A stretch of DNA of 64,000 bases from Pelagimonas sp. (GTDB lineage Bacteria; Pseudomonadota; Alphaproteobacteria; Rhodobacterales; Rhodobacteraceae), in NCBI GenBank assembly GCA_025210345.1, contig JAOARX010000006.1, positions 1 to 64,000 on the forward strand. Reading direction: 5' to 3'. A program made the position numbers and the translations under genes. Shown here piece after piece: positions 7,819-16,119 of this stretch. The notes below the pieces were generated by a model. It made no database searches, had not been told where the DNA came from, and saw only the letters and a program-made list of their open reading frames with translations. The stretch's first letter is position 1, and the number at the start of each line of letters is the position of its first letter.

Positions 7819-8900
7819 CCTTTCTGGCGGGCTTTGACGCGCATCTCGTCAGCAAATCGTATCGCTGCTGCAACCGGTTGATAGTGCTCAACCAGTATTT
7901 CCTGACCAATCTCTGTGGTTGCATAAAGCGCGCGGGCGGTCGGTGGGTCCGAATGAATTGGGACCTCGGCATCCGTAGCCGCTTCACGAATGCGCGCAGC
8001 GATCTCATCCACACCCTTGGCGACACATTCGGGTGCCGTTCCTGGCATCCGGCTCCATTTGAGAGCGACTGCATAATGAGTCGGGTTCACAATAACCACA
8101 TCAGCATCTGGGACATCCGTTAACATCTGGTTCAATGCCATCTCTTGCGCACGCATCCTGCGGTGTTGTTTGAGATGCGGATCACCCTCTGACTCTTTCA
8201 TCTCATCTTTCAGCTCTTTTTGGGACATCCGGTTTTTGCGCATGTGCTCATTTCGCTGCCAAAAATAGTCACCCGCCCCAAGCGCTGCGGCTATCAAAAC
8301 AACGATAAACAAAAACCGCATCATAAGATCCGTCATCATCAAGATGATCTGCGCCGGCGTCGCTTGGACCGTGCCAACGATCGTCTCAAGCTGATTTCGC
8401 AAGAAAAATGCCAGAAGGATTGAATACAGCGCCAGCTTTAGAAAGCTTTTGAAAAATTCGAACAACCCACGCCGACCGTATTTGTTCTTCGCGTTGTCAA
8501 TCGGTGAGATTTTATTGATCTTTGGCTTCAACTTTGTTGCGGCAAAGACAATCCCCCGCGTTGCAAAAAGTGTTAACAGCACAAAAACCCCGGGGGCAAT
8601 GAGCACAGGGAGCACGGCAGCCAGCGCAGAACTCATTAAGCCGCCAACAATCCCTTGCGAACCATCTTCTGAAAACAAGCGATCCAAGCGATCCGGCTGT
8701 TCCAGCAAAGGTAACAGGACTTCTCCGAAGTTGAGCATGGCTTGGCCGCCAAAGGATGTGCCGATGACCAGCAGCCCCGTATAAGCCATGAACGTCAATA
8801 AATCTGTGGATCGGGGAATTTCACCCTTTTTTCGCGCTTCATCCAGCTTTCTCTGGGATGGCTCGTGGCTCTTTTCAGCGCTGTCGTCTTGTTCTGCCAT
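7809..8900 (-). CDS. flhB: Flagellar export protein FlhB
   Basis: 363 residues. FlhB is the export-gate subunit that switches substrate class from hook to filament by autocleavage. The autocleavage site NPTH lies at residues 272-275 (VIVNPTHYAVALKW). Four hydrophobic segments precede it (about 32-55, 85-120, 145-170 and 182-210). The N-terminus EKSHEPSQRKLDEARKKGEI is typical. It is intact and lies 6 bases downstream of fliR. Confidence 0.96.
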   Translation of the reverse strand: MAEQDDSAEKSHEPSQRKLDEARKKGEIPRSTDLLTFMAYTGLLVIGTSFGGQAMLNFGEVLLPLLEQPDRLDRLFSEDGSQGIVGGLMSSALAAVLPVLIAPGVFVLLTLFATRGIVFAATKLKPKINKISPIDNAKNKYGRRGLFEFFKSFLKLALYSILLAFFLRNQLETIVGTVQATPAQIILMMTDLMMRFLFIVVLIAAALGAGDYFWQRNEHMRKNRMSQKELKDEMKESEGDPHLKQHRRMRAQEMALNQMLTDVPDADVVIVNPTHYAVALKWSRMPGTAPECVAKGVDEIAARIREAATDAEVPIHSDPPTARALYATTEIGQEILVEHYQPVAAAIRFADEMRVKARQKGWT

Positions 8901-8906
8901 CGCACC

Positions 8907-9674
8907 CTACTTAAACGGGGTGGCCAGGAAGGCTTCAAAAGCCTGAAGCCACACGACCAGAATGACAGGCGCCGACACCAAGAGCATCGCAATCGCACCG
9001 AACGTGATCAACGGGGCACCCACAAAAGCCACCATCAACTGCGGCATGGCTTTGTTGATCACGCCCAATGCCAAATTGTAGATCACCGACATAATCACAA
9101 ACGGCGCCGCCAGAGTGAAGGCCAGGGCAAAGCTTGCCGCGACCCGTGTTCGCCCGAAATCTGCGATGTCAGACGGGTTCGGGAATTGCATCGCAGGCAT
9201 AAGTTCATAAGAGAGTACCAGAAATGCAGCCGCTTTGACGTGAAACCCTGTGGCCATCAATAGTGCCAGCGCCGCCATGGTCAGAATATGTGCCAGGGCT
9301 GGAAGTGGATCCATCCCCGAAGCACCAAGAAGCTGAGACAGCGACGTGGATTGAGCAGCGATCGCTCCGGCCGTCTGCATCGCGAGGATGAACAATCTCA
9401 AAACGATGCCAAGAAAGAGCCCGGCAAAGGTTTCCGTCATCAAAGCGAGCATAAAGTTGGACAGGCTTGGCGGGGACAGGGATAGACCGGGTCCGACCGC
9501 GGGCGCCACGACAGCAGTCATCGCCAAACCAATCACCAGTTTGACCCGCACCGAAAGGACCTGCTCCCCCAATGCTGGCATAACCGCCAGCGCCGCAGCG
9601 ACGCGCAGGAACACCACGAGCGCAATCCAGACCACGCCACCTGCATATGAGAAAATGGGAGCAAGTTCATTCAT
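8907..9674 (-). CDS. fliR: Flagellar export gate protein FliR
   Basis: 255 residues with about six hydrophobic helices, the normal form of FliR, a core subunit of the FliPQR export gate. The start ATG overlaps the flhA TGA stop in ATGA. Gene order flhA-fliR-flhB on the minus strand is the usual alphaproteobacterial arrangement. The partner FliQ is encoded at 3328-3597. FliP is not in the window. Confidence 0.93.
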   Translation of the reverse strand: MNELAPIFSYAGGVVWIALVVFLRVAAALAVMPALGEQVLSVRVKLVIGLAMTAVVAPAVGPGLSLSPPSLSNFMLALMTETFAGLFLGIVLRLFILAMQTAGAIAAQSTSLSQLLGASGMDPLPALAHILTMAALALLMATGFHVKAAAFLVLSYELMPAMQFPNPSDIADFGRTRVAASFALAFTLAAPFVIMSVIYNLALGVINKAMPQLMVAFVGAPLITFGAIAMLLVSAPVILVVWLQAFEAFLATPFK

Positions 9675-11755
9675 GCGGCAACGACGCCAATCAGGGCTGG
9701 CCTTGCTTCCAGCCCGATCTCTTCAAAGGACATCACCGGGCTGGTGATCCCTTTTGCGGCCATAATGGTGCGCAGAAACCTGCGCCGCCGTGCGGAGGTC
9801 ACAACCGCCGGGCTGACACCACGGCTGCTTGCATCGCCCACCTGCTCGGCTATTCCTGTGGTCAGGGCTTCGAACCGGTCCGGGGGAAGCGCAACGTCCA
9901 GGCCCCCTTGTCCACCATCTATCTGATAATTCAGGAAAGTCTCTTCCCACTCTGGTGCCAATTGAATCAGCGGGATCGTTCCGTCGTCACGCCGCATACC
10001 TGCCACCAGTTGGAAACTGAGACGTTGTCTGACGTGTTCGCATACGACTTCCGGCAATGTTTGCTGACCGCGCATCTCAGAAATGGCTTCAAGGATCAGT
10101 GGGAGATTGCGAATGGAAACCTGTTCGTCCAACAGCAGCCGAAGCACCTGATGAAGCGTATCCAACTGGACTTTTTCAGGAATGAGTTCATCCAAAAGCT
10201 TGCGATTTGCTTCGGCACGGGCCGGATTGCTTAGGGACACCATTTCATCCAGCAGACGGCGCAGGGATTTCAATGTCAGCAACCGGCCAAAATTCCGCCT
10301 GATCACTTCTAGCAGATGTGTGGCCAGCACTTCGGTCGGGCTTACGATCGTGACACCCGTTATCGCCGCCTTTTCCTGCTCTTCCGGGCGAATCCAACGC
10401 GCCGGAGCACCGTAGACCGGCTCCATGACATCCTGCCCCGAAGGCAGCGCTGCCGGGCCATCGGCCATCAGCGCCAGGACAAAGTCGGGGTTCAACTCAC
10501 CCCGGGCCATTTCGACCCCCTGGATACGGATCACATAAGTGCCGGTTGGAAGTGCTGCAGCGTCGGTCAGGCGAATTTCAGGCAGAATAAGCCCAAAGTT
10601 CGTCGCGATATGGTTTCTCATGTTCGAAATGCGCACATCCAATCCCGTTCCAGGATCAAGCGCCATATTCACGAGGTCCGGAGCAAACTCTACGTGGATG
10701 TCATCAAGATCAAGAATATCCCCCATGACCGCTTCGGCTGGAACATTCTCAAGGGCGTCGTCCTCTTTGTCCGTCTCATCGGCGGGTTGCGGCCGTTGTG
10801 ACAGCCAATAGGCAGTCCCCCCTAGAACGACGGACCCAAGCAAGAAGGGTACAAACGGCAGACCCGGGACCAAAGCGAACAGGAACATCAGAACCGCGAC
10901 GGTCGCCAAAGCGGCGGGATGCTTGCCAAGCTGCGCCGCAATCGCAACATCTGTCGACCCGGAGTTCCCCCCACGGGCCAGCAAAAGCCCGGCTGCGATC
11001 GAGATGATCACCGCCGGAATTTGTGATACCAGCCCATCGCCAACCGTAAGAATCGCATATGTTTCCAACGCGTTGCCCACAGACATGCCATGAACGGCGA
11101 TGCCCATGATCATCCCCATGACCAGGTTCAGAAGCGTGATCAATAGGCCGGCAATGGCGTCTCCTTTGACGAATTTGGACGCACCATCCAAAGAGCCGAA
11201 AAATGTTGTTTCTTGTTGCTCTTTTTCGCGGCGCGCCTTGGCCTCTTCGTGGTCGATCGCACCCGCCGACATATCCGCGTCGATCGCCAATTGTTTACCC
11301 GGCATAGCATCAAGGGCAAATCGGGCCGAGACCTCCGCCATACGGGTCGACCCTTTTGTGATCACCGCGAAATTCACGATCATCAAAACCCCGAAGACAA
11401 CCAAGCCCAAAAAGACGCTGCCACCCATGACAAAATTGGCAAAACCCTGAATAACCTCACCGGCGGCATGGGTTCCGGTATGCCCCTGTCCGATGATCAG
11501 TTTCGTCGAGCTGACATTCAGCGACAAACGCAGCATCAAGGATGTGAGCAATATCGTCGGGAAGGACGAGAAATCCAGCGGGCGATCGATGAACAATGTC
11601 ACCGTGAAAATCAAAATCGCCACACCAAACGAAGTTGCCAGCCCTAGGTCCAGCACCCAAGACGGCATTGGCAGGATCATCATGACGATAATCGCCATGA
11701 GGGCCAAGGCCATCAAAACGGTCGGCTTGAACAGCGCGTTTCGACTAAAATTCAC
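9671..11755 (-). CDS. flhA: Flagellar export gate protein FlhA
   Basis: 694 residues, the usual length. FlhA forms the nonameric export gate ring and docks chaperone-substrate complexes. Seven to eight hydrophobic helices fill residues about 12-310, with the conserved FHIPEP-type cytoplasmic loop (STRMAEVSARFALDAMPGKQ, 20 residues). The soluble C-terminal domain runs from about residue 340. The start codon is GTG (MNFSRNALFKP), supported by GGAGG seven bases upstream. It is the first gene of a leftward flhA-fliR-flhB-fliJ-like operon and faces the glycan locus across a 414-bp divergent interval. Confidence 0.96.
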   Translation of the reverse strand: MNFSRNALFKPTVLMALALMAIIVMMILPMPSWVLDLGLATSFGVAILIFTVTLFIDRPLDFSSFPTILLTSLMLRLSLNVSSTKLIIGQGHTGTHAAGEVIQGFANFVMGGSVFLGLVVFGVLMIVNFAVITKGSTRMAEVSARFALDAMPGKQLAIDADMSAGAIDHEEAKARREKEQQETTFFGSLDGASKFVKGDAIAGLLITLLNLVMGMIMGIAVHGMSVGNALETYAILTVGDGLVSQIPAVIISIAAGLLLARGGNSGSTDVAIAAQLGKHPAALATVAVLMFLFALVPGLPFVPFLLGSVVLGGTAYWLSQRPQPADETDKEDDALENVPAEAVMGDILDLDDIHVEFAPDLVNMALDPGTGLDVRISNMRNHIATNFGLILPEIRLTDAAALPTGTYVIRIQGVEMARGELNPDFVLALMADGPAALPSGQDVMEPVYGAPARWIRPEEQEKAAITGVTIVSPTEVLATHLLEVIRRNFGRLLTLKSLRRLLDEMVSLSNPARAEANRKLLDELIPEKVQLDTLHQVLRLLLDEQVSIRNLPLILEAISEMRGQQTLPEVVCEHVRQRLSFQLVAGMRRDDGTIPLIQLAPEWEETFLNYQIDGGQGGLDVALPPDRFEALTTGIAEQVGDASSRGVSPAVVTSARRRRFLRTIMAAKGITSPVMSFEEIGLEARPALIGVVAA

Positions 11756-11918
11756 TTGGAAACCTCCGAATGTTCACCTGTCACGCCGTCGCAAGGCCTT
11801 GTTTCTGTGTGGTTTCAGTTCAGTTCTGGCCCGGCTGAACGACTTAGAATTGAGGGGAATGTAGGGTGTCAGCTCTTTATAATTGGTAAGCTTTGATCAG
11901 TTTTCGTAAGGAAATAGC

Positions 11919-11935
11919 CACGATTTCAAATCGTG
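11919..11935. promoter_or_regulatory. 17-bp perfect palindrome, candidate operator
   Basis: CACGATTT-C-AAATCGTG is a perfect inverted repeat with a single central base. It lies about 165 bases upstream of flhA and 235 bases upstream of the phosphatase gene. Its symmetry and lack of a T-run favour a dimeric repressor site over a terminator. The binding protein is unknown. Confidence 0.4.
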
Positions 11936-12101
11936 TTTGGTGATTGCCCTCAACCGGTGATCAGGCTGGATCCGGTTCGGAAACGTCCGCTGCACGACGA
12001 AACGCGGCCAAACACACGGACCGCGGAACTTCGGTGCACCGCAAAGGCCATAGTTGACGCGATTTTCGGCGTTTATCATGCGCCGGGGCGCCGTGTTCCG
12101 T

Positions 12102-12130
12102 CGGATCATGCGCTAGACAGGTATGATCCG
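12102..12130. promoter_or_regulatory. 8-bp inverted repeat upstream of the phosphatase gene
   Basis: CGGATCAT and ATGATCCG flank a 13-base spacer and end 39 bases before the phosphatase start. It could be an operator or a leader hairpin. No U-tract follows. Confidence 0.35.
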
Positions 12131-12169
12131 CTGGCGTAAACCAAGCGCCTGTAACTACGGGATCTTGGG

Positions 12170-12922
12170 ATGCTCAAACAGCGCAGGACCAAACGGGATG
12201 ATACCCGACAGCGTCTCGAACTTGGTTTGGGCGCCTGGCTGGGCTACCTTTTCCTTGATCACGCCATTCTCAGGGTTTGGTGGACGAATTTCTGGCAGGT
12301 GGCGCCCGGTGTCTACCGATCCAATCAGCCAACCCATCGCCGGTTTGAAAAATATGCCGGGATGGGCATTAAAACCGTGATCAATCTGCGGGGCAAAGAC
12401 GATAGCGCGCAGTATCTGTATGAAAAAGAAAGCTGCGAACAACTGGGTCTGACTTTGGTCAACACCCGGCTCATGTCACGCAAAGCTGCCCCCCGCGCCA
12501 GTATTGAAGCGGCTTTGACAGCCATCCGCCAGGCCGAGCGCCCCCTGATGTTCCATTGCAAATCCGGCGCTGACCGATCCGGCTTCATTGCCGCAGCCTA
12601 TCTGCTGACGTTTGAAAACGCCGATGTCGATACGGCGATGGAGCAGCTTGCGCTCAAGTATCTCCACCTGGAATTTACCAAAACAGGGATTCAGGACTAT
12701 GTGCTGAGGGTGTTCAAGGCACGCCACCAGCTGAGCCCGATTGGTTTCGAAGATTGGATCCGTATCGAATACTCAGCCAACTTGTTGCAAGAGGGATGGG
12801 ACAATCGTCGCCCCGAAGCCGAAATGGTGCGGGCTTTGCTTGTGCGTGCGATGGAAAACGCCCGAAACACATCACAGGTCTACGCACCCGAATTGGCAAA
12901 GAGCGCAGGTTTTACCCCCTGA
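12170..12922 (+). CDS. Dual-specificity/tyrosine phosphatase family protein
   Basis: 250 residues. The catalytic P-loop HCKSGADRSG carries Cys130 and Arg136 of the CX5R motif. The upstream block WQVAPGVYRSNQPT and IKTVINLRG matches the bacterial dual-specificity phosphatase family (substrates are phosphoproteins or other phosphoesters). A hydrophobic patch near residues 20-38 could associate with the membrane, but no clear signal peptide is present. It heads the rightward group with the nucleotidyltransferase, LegF and the transferase. It could act on the tyrosine-phosphorylated Wzc-type kinase encoded at 36848-38995, but that link is inference. Classical Wzb-type partners are of the different low-molecular-weight family. 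Confidence 0.8.
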   Translation: MLKQRRTKRDDTRQRLELGLGAWLGYLFLDHAILRVWWTNFWQVAPGVYRSNQPTHRRFEKYAGMGIKTVINLRGKDDSAQYLYEKESCEQLGLTLVNTRLMSRKAAPRASIEAALTAIRQAERPLMFHCKSGADRSGFIAAAYLLTFENADVDTAMEQLALKYLHLEFTKTGIQDYVLRVFKARHQLSPIGFEDWIRIEYSANLLQEGWDNRRPEAEMVRALLVRAMENARNTSQVYAPELAKSAGFTP

Positions 12923-12992
12923 CGCCTTCTGTTCTGGTTAAAAAATCGCATAAACTATAGCTTGGACACCGCATCACGTTGAGGCAGATGAA

Positions 12993-14039
12993 ATGGATGT
13001 AAAATCGCTGACCATTACCCCTGACAGCAGCATTCATGACGCTGTCGCCACCATAGATCGCGGGGGCAAACAGATTGCTCTTGTGGTCGATGCCCAAGGC
13101 CGATTGCTGGCAACGGTCACCGATGGGGATGTGCGTCGCGGCATTCTGCGTGGACTTGATCTGGCACAGCCGGTGCAAGAGGTCATGAACGCCTCGCCTC
13201 TTACGGTGTCAGAAAGTGCCGATATCAGTGCGCGACGCCTTTTGATGCAGACCCACGATCTCCAACATATTCCTGTTGTCGATGATGCCGGACAATTGGT
13301 CGAGCTGGCATGGATCAACGATATCGTCAGCGCCGCCCCGCGCTCTTCGCGCGTGTTTCTCATGGCTGGTGGGCTGGGAACACGGCTGCGCCCCCTAACC
13401 GAAAGCGTGCCCAAGCCCATGCTGCCCGTCGGCGGGCGCCCAATCCTTGAACTCATCTTGCGCAGCCTGGTGGACCAAGGTTTCTCCAACATCTCGATCT
13501 CGGTCAACTATCTGGGCGACATGATCAAATCCTACTTTGGCAATGGTCATGGGTTCGGGGCGGACATCGAATATATCGATGAAACCGAACGCATGGGCAC
13601 GGCTGGCGCGCTGTCCTTGTTGCCGACCACGCCAACAGAACCCATGATCGTCATGAACGCGGATCTGCTGACGGCGGTTCAGTTCCAGTCGATGATTGAT
13701 TTTCATAACGACAGTGGGGCTCTGGCAACGATGGGCGCGCGCGAACATGTGATGCAGGTTCCCTATGGGGTGCTGAAAACCGAAGGCGTGCATCTGAAGA
13801 GCATCGAGGAAAAACCCTCATCTCGCCATTTGGTGAACGCGGGGATCTATGTGATTTCTCCGCAGGCGATGGAGCATCTGACCCCGGGCGCAGCTCTGGA
13901 CATGCCCGATTTTTTTGAACGTCTGATGGCACAAAAAGAGGGGGCCGCCGTCTATCCGATCCGTGAATACTGGATGGATATTGGTCGCCCGGAAGATCTT
14001 GAACGCGCCCAAAGCGCTGTCCTGGATGTATTCAAATGA
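12993..14039 (+). CDS. ptmE: CBS-domain sugar nucleotidyltransferase, PtmE-like
   Basis: 348 residues. Two CBS domains occupy residues about 1-115, followed by a nucleotidyltransferase domain that starts with MAGGLGTRLRPLTESVPKPM near residue 123. In Campylobacter jejuni the same fusion, PtmE, transfers GMP to glucosamine-1-phosphate, opening the GDP-linked route to legionaminic acid. The partner genes here (LegF next door, LegB/C/G/I nearby) fit that role. The CBS pair may sense nucleotide. The stop overlaps the legF start in ATGA. Substrate and nucleotide preference cannot be read from the sequence. Confidence 0.85.
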   Translation: MDVKSLTITPDSSIHDAVATIDRGGKQIALVVDAQGRLLATVTDGDVRRGILRGLDLAQPVQEVMNASPLTVSESADISARRLLMQTHDLQHIPVVDDAGQLVELAWINDIVSAAPRSSRVFLMAGGLGTRLRPLTESVPKPMLPVGGRPILELILRSLVDQGFSNISISVNYLGDMIKSYFGNGHGFGADIEYIDETERMGTAGALSLLPTTPTEPMIVMNADLLTAVQFQSMIDFHNDSGALATMGAREHVMQVPYGVLKTEGVHLKSIEEKPSSRHLVNAGIYVISPQAMEHLTPGAALDMPDFFERLMAQKEGAAVYPIREYWMDIGRPEDLERAQSAVLDVFK

Positions 14040-14731
14040 TCAAACGTCCCGCAATTATTTGCGCCCGGGGGGGCTCTAAGGGGGTTCCCGGCAAGAACCT
14101 CAAGATCATAGCCGGCAAGCCATTGATCGCCTGGACCATAGAGCAAGCGCAGGCAACCGGCCTGTTTGACCAGGTCGTGGTCAGCAGCGATTGCCCCGAT
14201 ATTCTGGAGGTCGCTGGTCAGGCCGGCGTGGATCTTCTGGTGGAACGCCCGGACGCGCTGGCCACTGACACGGTTTCGGTACACCCGGCCATCGCGCACG
14301 CTCTGGAACAGGCGGAGACCACCATCTCAATGCGCTATGACAGCTTTGTCTTTCTTCAGGCCACCAGCCCCCTGCGCGCACCCAAAGATATCATCGGGGC
14401 CGTCGCTTTGTGGGACCGGCATCATCCGGGCAGCGTGGTTAGTGCGACCGTGGCGCATGCTTCGCCTTACTTTTCGCTTGTCGAAGAGGCCGCGGATGGA
14501 ACGGTCGGTCTGTCCAAGCCCACCGATCCGCCCATCGTACGGCGGCAAGACGCGCCCGCATGTTATGCGCTGAACGGGGCGATCTATGTCTTTGACCGCA
14601 ATCGCTATGAGTCCGATCCAAGGGTGCTTTACCCCGACACCCGCGTGTTCGAAATGCCACCTGAGCGCTCGTTGGACATTGATACCCCATGGGATTGGCA
14701 TCTGGTCAGCTTGGTCATGGATGCAAAATGA
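14036..14731 (+). CDS. legF: CMP-nonulosonate (legionaminate) cytidylyltransferase
   Basis: 231 residues, the size of the NeuA/LegF/PseF family that joins CMP to sialic-type acids. The signature CARGGSKGVPGKNLK lies near residue 9, and RRQDAPACYALNGAIYVF and the closing DIDTPWDW are typical. It acts in the cytoplasm and provides the donor for a nonulosonate transferase. The assignment to legionaminate rather than Neu5Ac rests on the PtmE/LegB/LegC neighbours. ATGA overlaps join it to both the upstream nucleotidyltransferase and the downstream gene. Confidence 0.85.
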   Translation: MIKRPAIICARGGSKGVPGKNLKIIAGKPLIAWTIEQAQATGLFDQVVVSSDCPDILEVAGQAGVDLLVERPDALATDTVSVHPAIAHALEQAETTISMRYDSFVFLQATSPLRAPKDIIGAVALWDRHHPGSVVSATVAHASPYFSLVEEAADGTVGLSKPTDPPIVRRQDAPACYALNGAIYVFDRNRYESDPRVLYPDTRVFEMPPERSLDIDTPWDWHLVSLVMDAK

Positions 14732-15453
14732 GCAAACCACACGTTTTAATCGTCGGATCCGCTCCGGGCGCCGAACTCGCCCCGTGTGATCGCGTGTTTT
14801 TCGTCAATTTTTCAGCGTTAAATTTTTCAGATCAGGCCATCGCAGAGACCGGAGCCACACCCTATCTGTTGGCATCGTCCTCGGCGCTTTTCCCGGATGT
14901 CTATCCCTATGATGGCGAAACACGCACGCGGATTGACGGGTATCTGGCCGATCCGCGCCTGACCGGCATCACCCGAAAGATCTGCTATGTCAGCAAACCG
15001 GATTATGACCCCGGGGTCGAGGCCCTGAAGGGGCTGCATCATGTCATGAGTCCTGCGGATCTGAATGCGCTATTGGTCCGCGTTGCTGGAAAAGCCCCCC
15101 CCTATCTGAACTGGCGGCATCTGCTTGCGGGGTTCAGAAACGACCCAAGCAAAGCCCTGATGCGGTTTAAGGAATACCGCAGGGCACGGTTGGGCCGAAC
15201 CCGTGTTCTTCATTCCTATTTTCGCCCCTCGGGTGGGCTGATTGCTTTGGCTTATGCGGTTGACCAATTTGGGCCGGACGCTTCTTATCAGCTGTCAGGG
15301 ATCACGATGGGGCCACGGCTGACCCACCGCTTTTTTCAGAATCTACACAGCCCCGATCAGTGGTTTTTGCCGCATGTCGAGGCAGATAGAATCCTGCTTG
15401 AGCGCCTTGAACGTCAGGTGACAGTTACGGGTGTTCAAACCCGCGGATCATAA
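14728..15453 (+). CDS. Candidate sialyltransferase-like nonulosonate transferase
   Basis: 241 residues from the ATG at 14728, which overlaps the legF stop in ATGA. The upstream in-frame ATG at 14689 lies inside legF and is unlikely. Not confidently recognised. Three features recall sialyltransferases of the GT29/GT42 type. LIVGSAPGAELAPCDRVFFVN (cited by its ends LIVGSAPG and DRVFFVN) resembles the CMP-binding L-motif. RPSGGLIALAYAVDQFG (residues 166-182), ending in LSGITM, resembles the S-motif. His216 (PHVEAD) is a possible catalytic His near the C-terminus. There is no signal peptide or membrane helix. Its coupling to the CMP-nonulosonate synthetase makes a transferase role attractive. The 3' end overlaps the convergent hisH-like stop by 6 bases. 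Confidence 0.5.
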   Translation: MSKPHVLIVGSAPGAELAPCDRVFFVNFSALNFSDQAIAETGATPYLLASSSALFPDVYPYDGETRTRIDGYLADPRLTGITRKICYVSKPDYDPGVEALKGLHHVMSPADLNALLVRVAGKAPPYLNWRHLLAGFRNDPSKALMRFKEYRRARLGRTRVLHSYFRPSGGLIALAYAVDQFGPDASYQLSGITMGPRLTHRFFQNLHSPDQWFLPHVEADRILLERLERQVTVTGVQTRGS

Positions 15454-16101
15454 CCCGTTTTCCATGAAACCCTTCAAAAAGCGCTGACCGGTCCAGGCCG
15501 AGCGTTCAGGGTGGAATTGCACCCCCATGACGTTGTCCTTGCGAATGGCCGACGTCAGCTGCGCATTCCCCAGCGTATGGGTCCCCAGGACATGTTCCGG
15601 GTTGGTCAGCTGCGCGTGGTAGCTGTGTACAAAGTAAAAGGTATTCGCCGCCCTGGTGCTTTCAAAGGGGGTGCCATCCCAATGGGTGTCATCGCGCGGC
15701 GGGGTGACATTGGCCCAGCCAATAAAGGGAACGCGCGCGGCACTGCCATCTTCCATCTGTGCCGCGATCTTGCTCACCTTGCCGGGAATGACCCCCAGAC
15801 CCTGGTGGCTCCCGAATTCTTCGCCGGTTTCCAGCAAAAGCTGCATGCCGACGCAGATCCCCATCAACGGTTTACCCGTGGCAATGTAGTCGTGCAGCAC
15901 TTCATCCAAACCCAGCGAAGCCAGTTTTTCTGCCGCGCGACCAAAGGCGCCGACACCGGGCAAGATCACGCGGTCCGCCGCCATGATCGCAGCGCGATCT
16001 GCTGTCAGCGTAGCCGGGCAATCAATCCGCTCAAGCGCGTGCAACACGGAAAACACATTTCCGATCCCGTAGTCAATCACGGCACAGGTGGGCGTCGCCA
16101 T
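15448..16101 (-). CDS. HisH-like glutamine amidotransferase of sugar amidation
   Basis: 217 residues, class I glutaminase of the HisH family. The triad is visible as Cys83 (GICVGMQ), His197 and Glu199 (FHPER). It should release ammonia from glutamine and channel it to the HisF-like partner next door. Its place beside an N-acetyl-sugar amidotransferase parallels the hisH/hisF/pseA set of Campylobacter and the wbpG/hisH2/hisF2 set of Pseudomonas O-antigen loci, so a role in sugar amidination is far more likely than histidine synthesis. It follows the hisF-like gene after 18 bases. Confidence 0.85.
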   Translation of the reverse strand: MATPTCAVIDYGIGNVFSVLHALERIDCPATLTADRAAIMAADRVILPGVGAFGRAAEKLASLGLDEVLHDYIATGKPLMGICVGMQLLLETGEEFGSHQGLGVIPGKVSKIAAQMEDGSAARVPFIGWANVTPPRDDTHWDGTPFESTRAANTFYFVHSYHAQLTNPEHVLGTHTLGNAQLTSAIRKDNVMGVQFHPERSAWTGQRFLKGFMENGL

Positions 16102-16119
16102 GGGTTTATCCCCTTCTCT

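Larger units (their letters stand above)
11756..12169. other. Divergent intergenic region flhA / phosphatase
   Basis: 414 bases without a supported gene, where the first flagellar block meets the glycan locus. It must hold the promoters of both flhA and the phosphatase gene. Two inverted repeats are listed separately. I see no strong sigma-70 hexamer pair in either direction. Confidence 0.6.
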
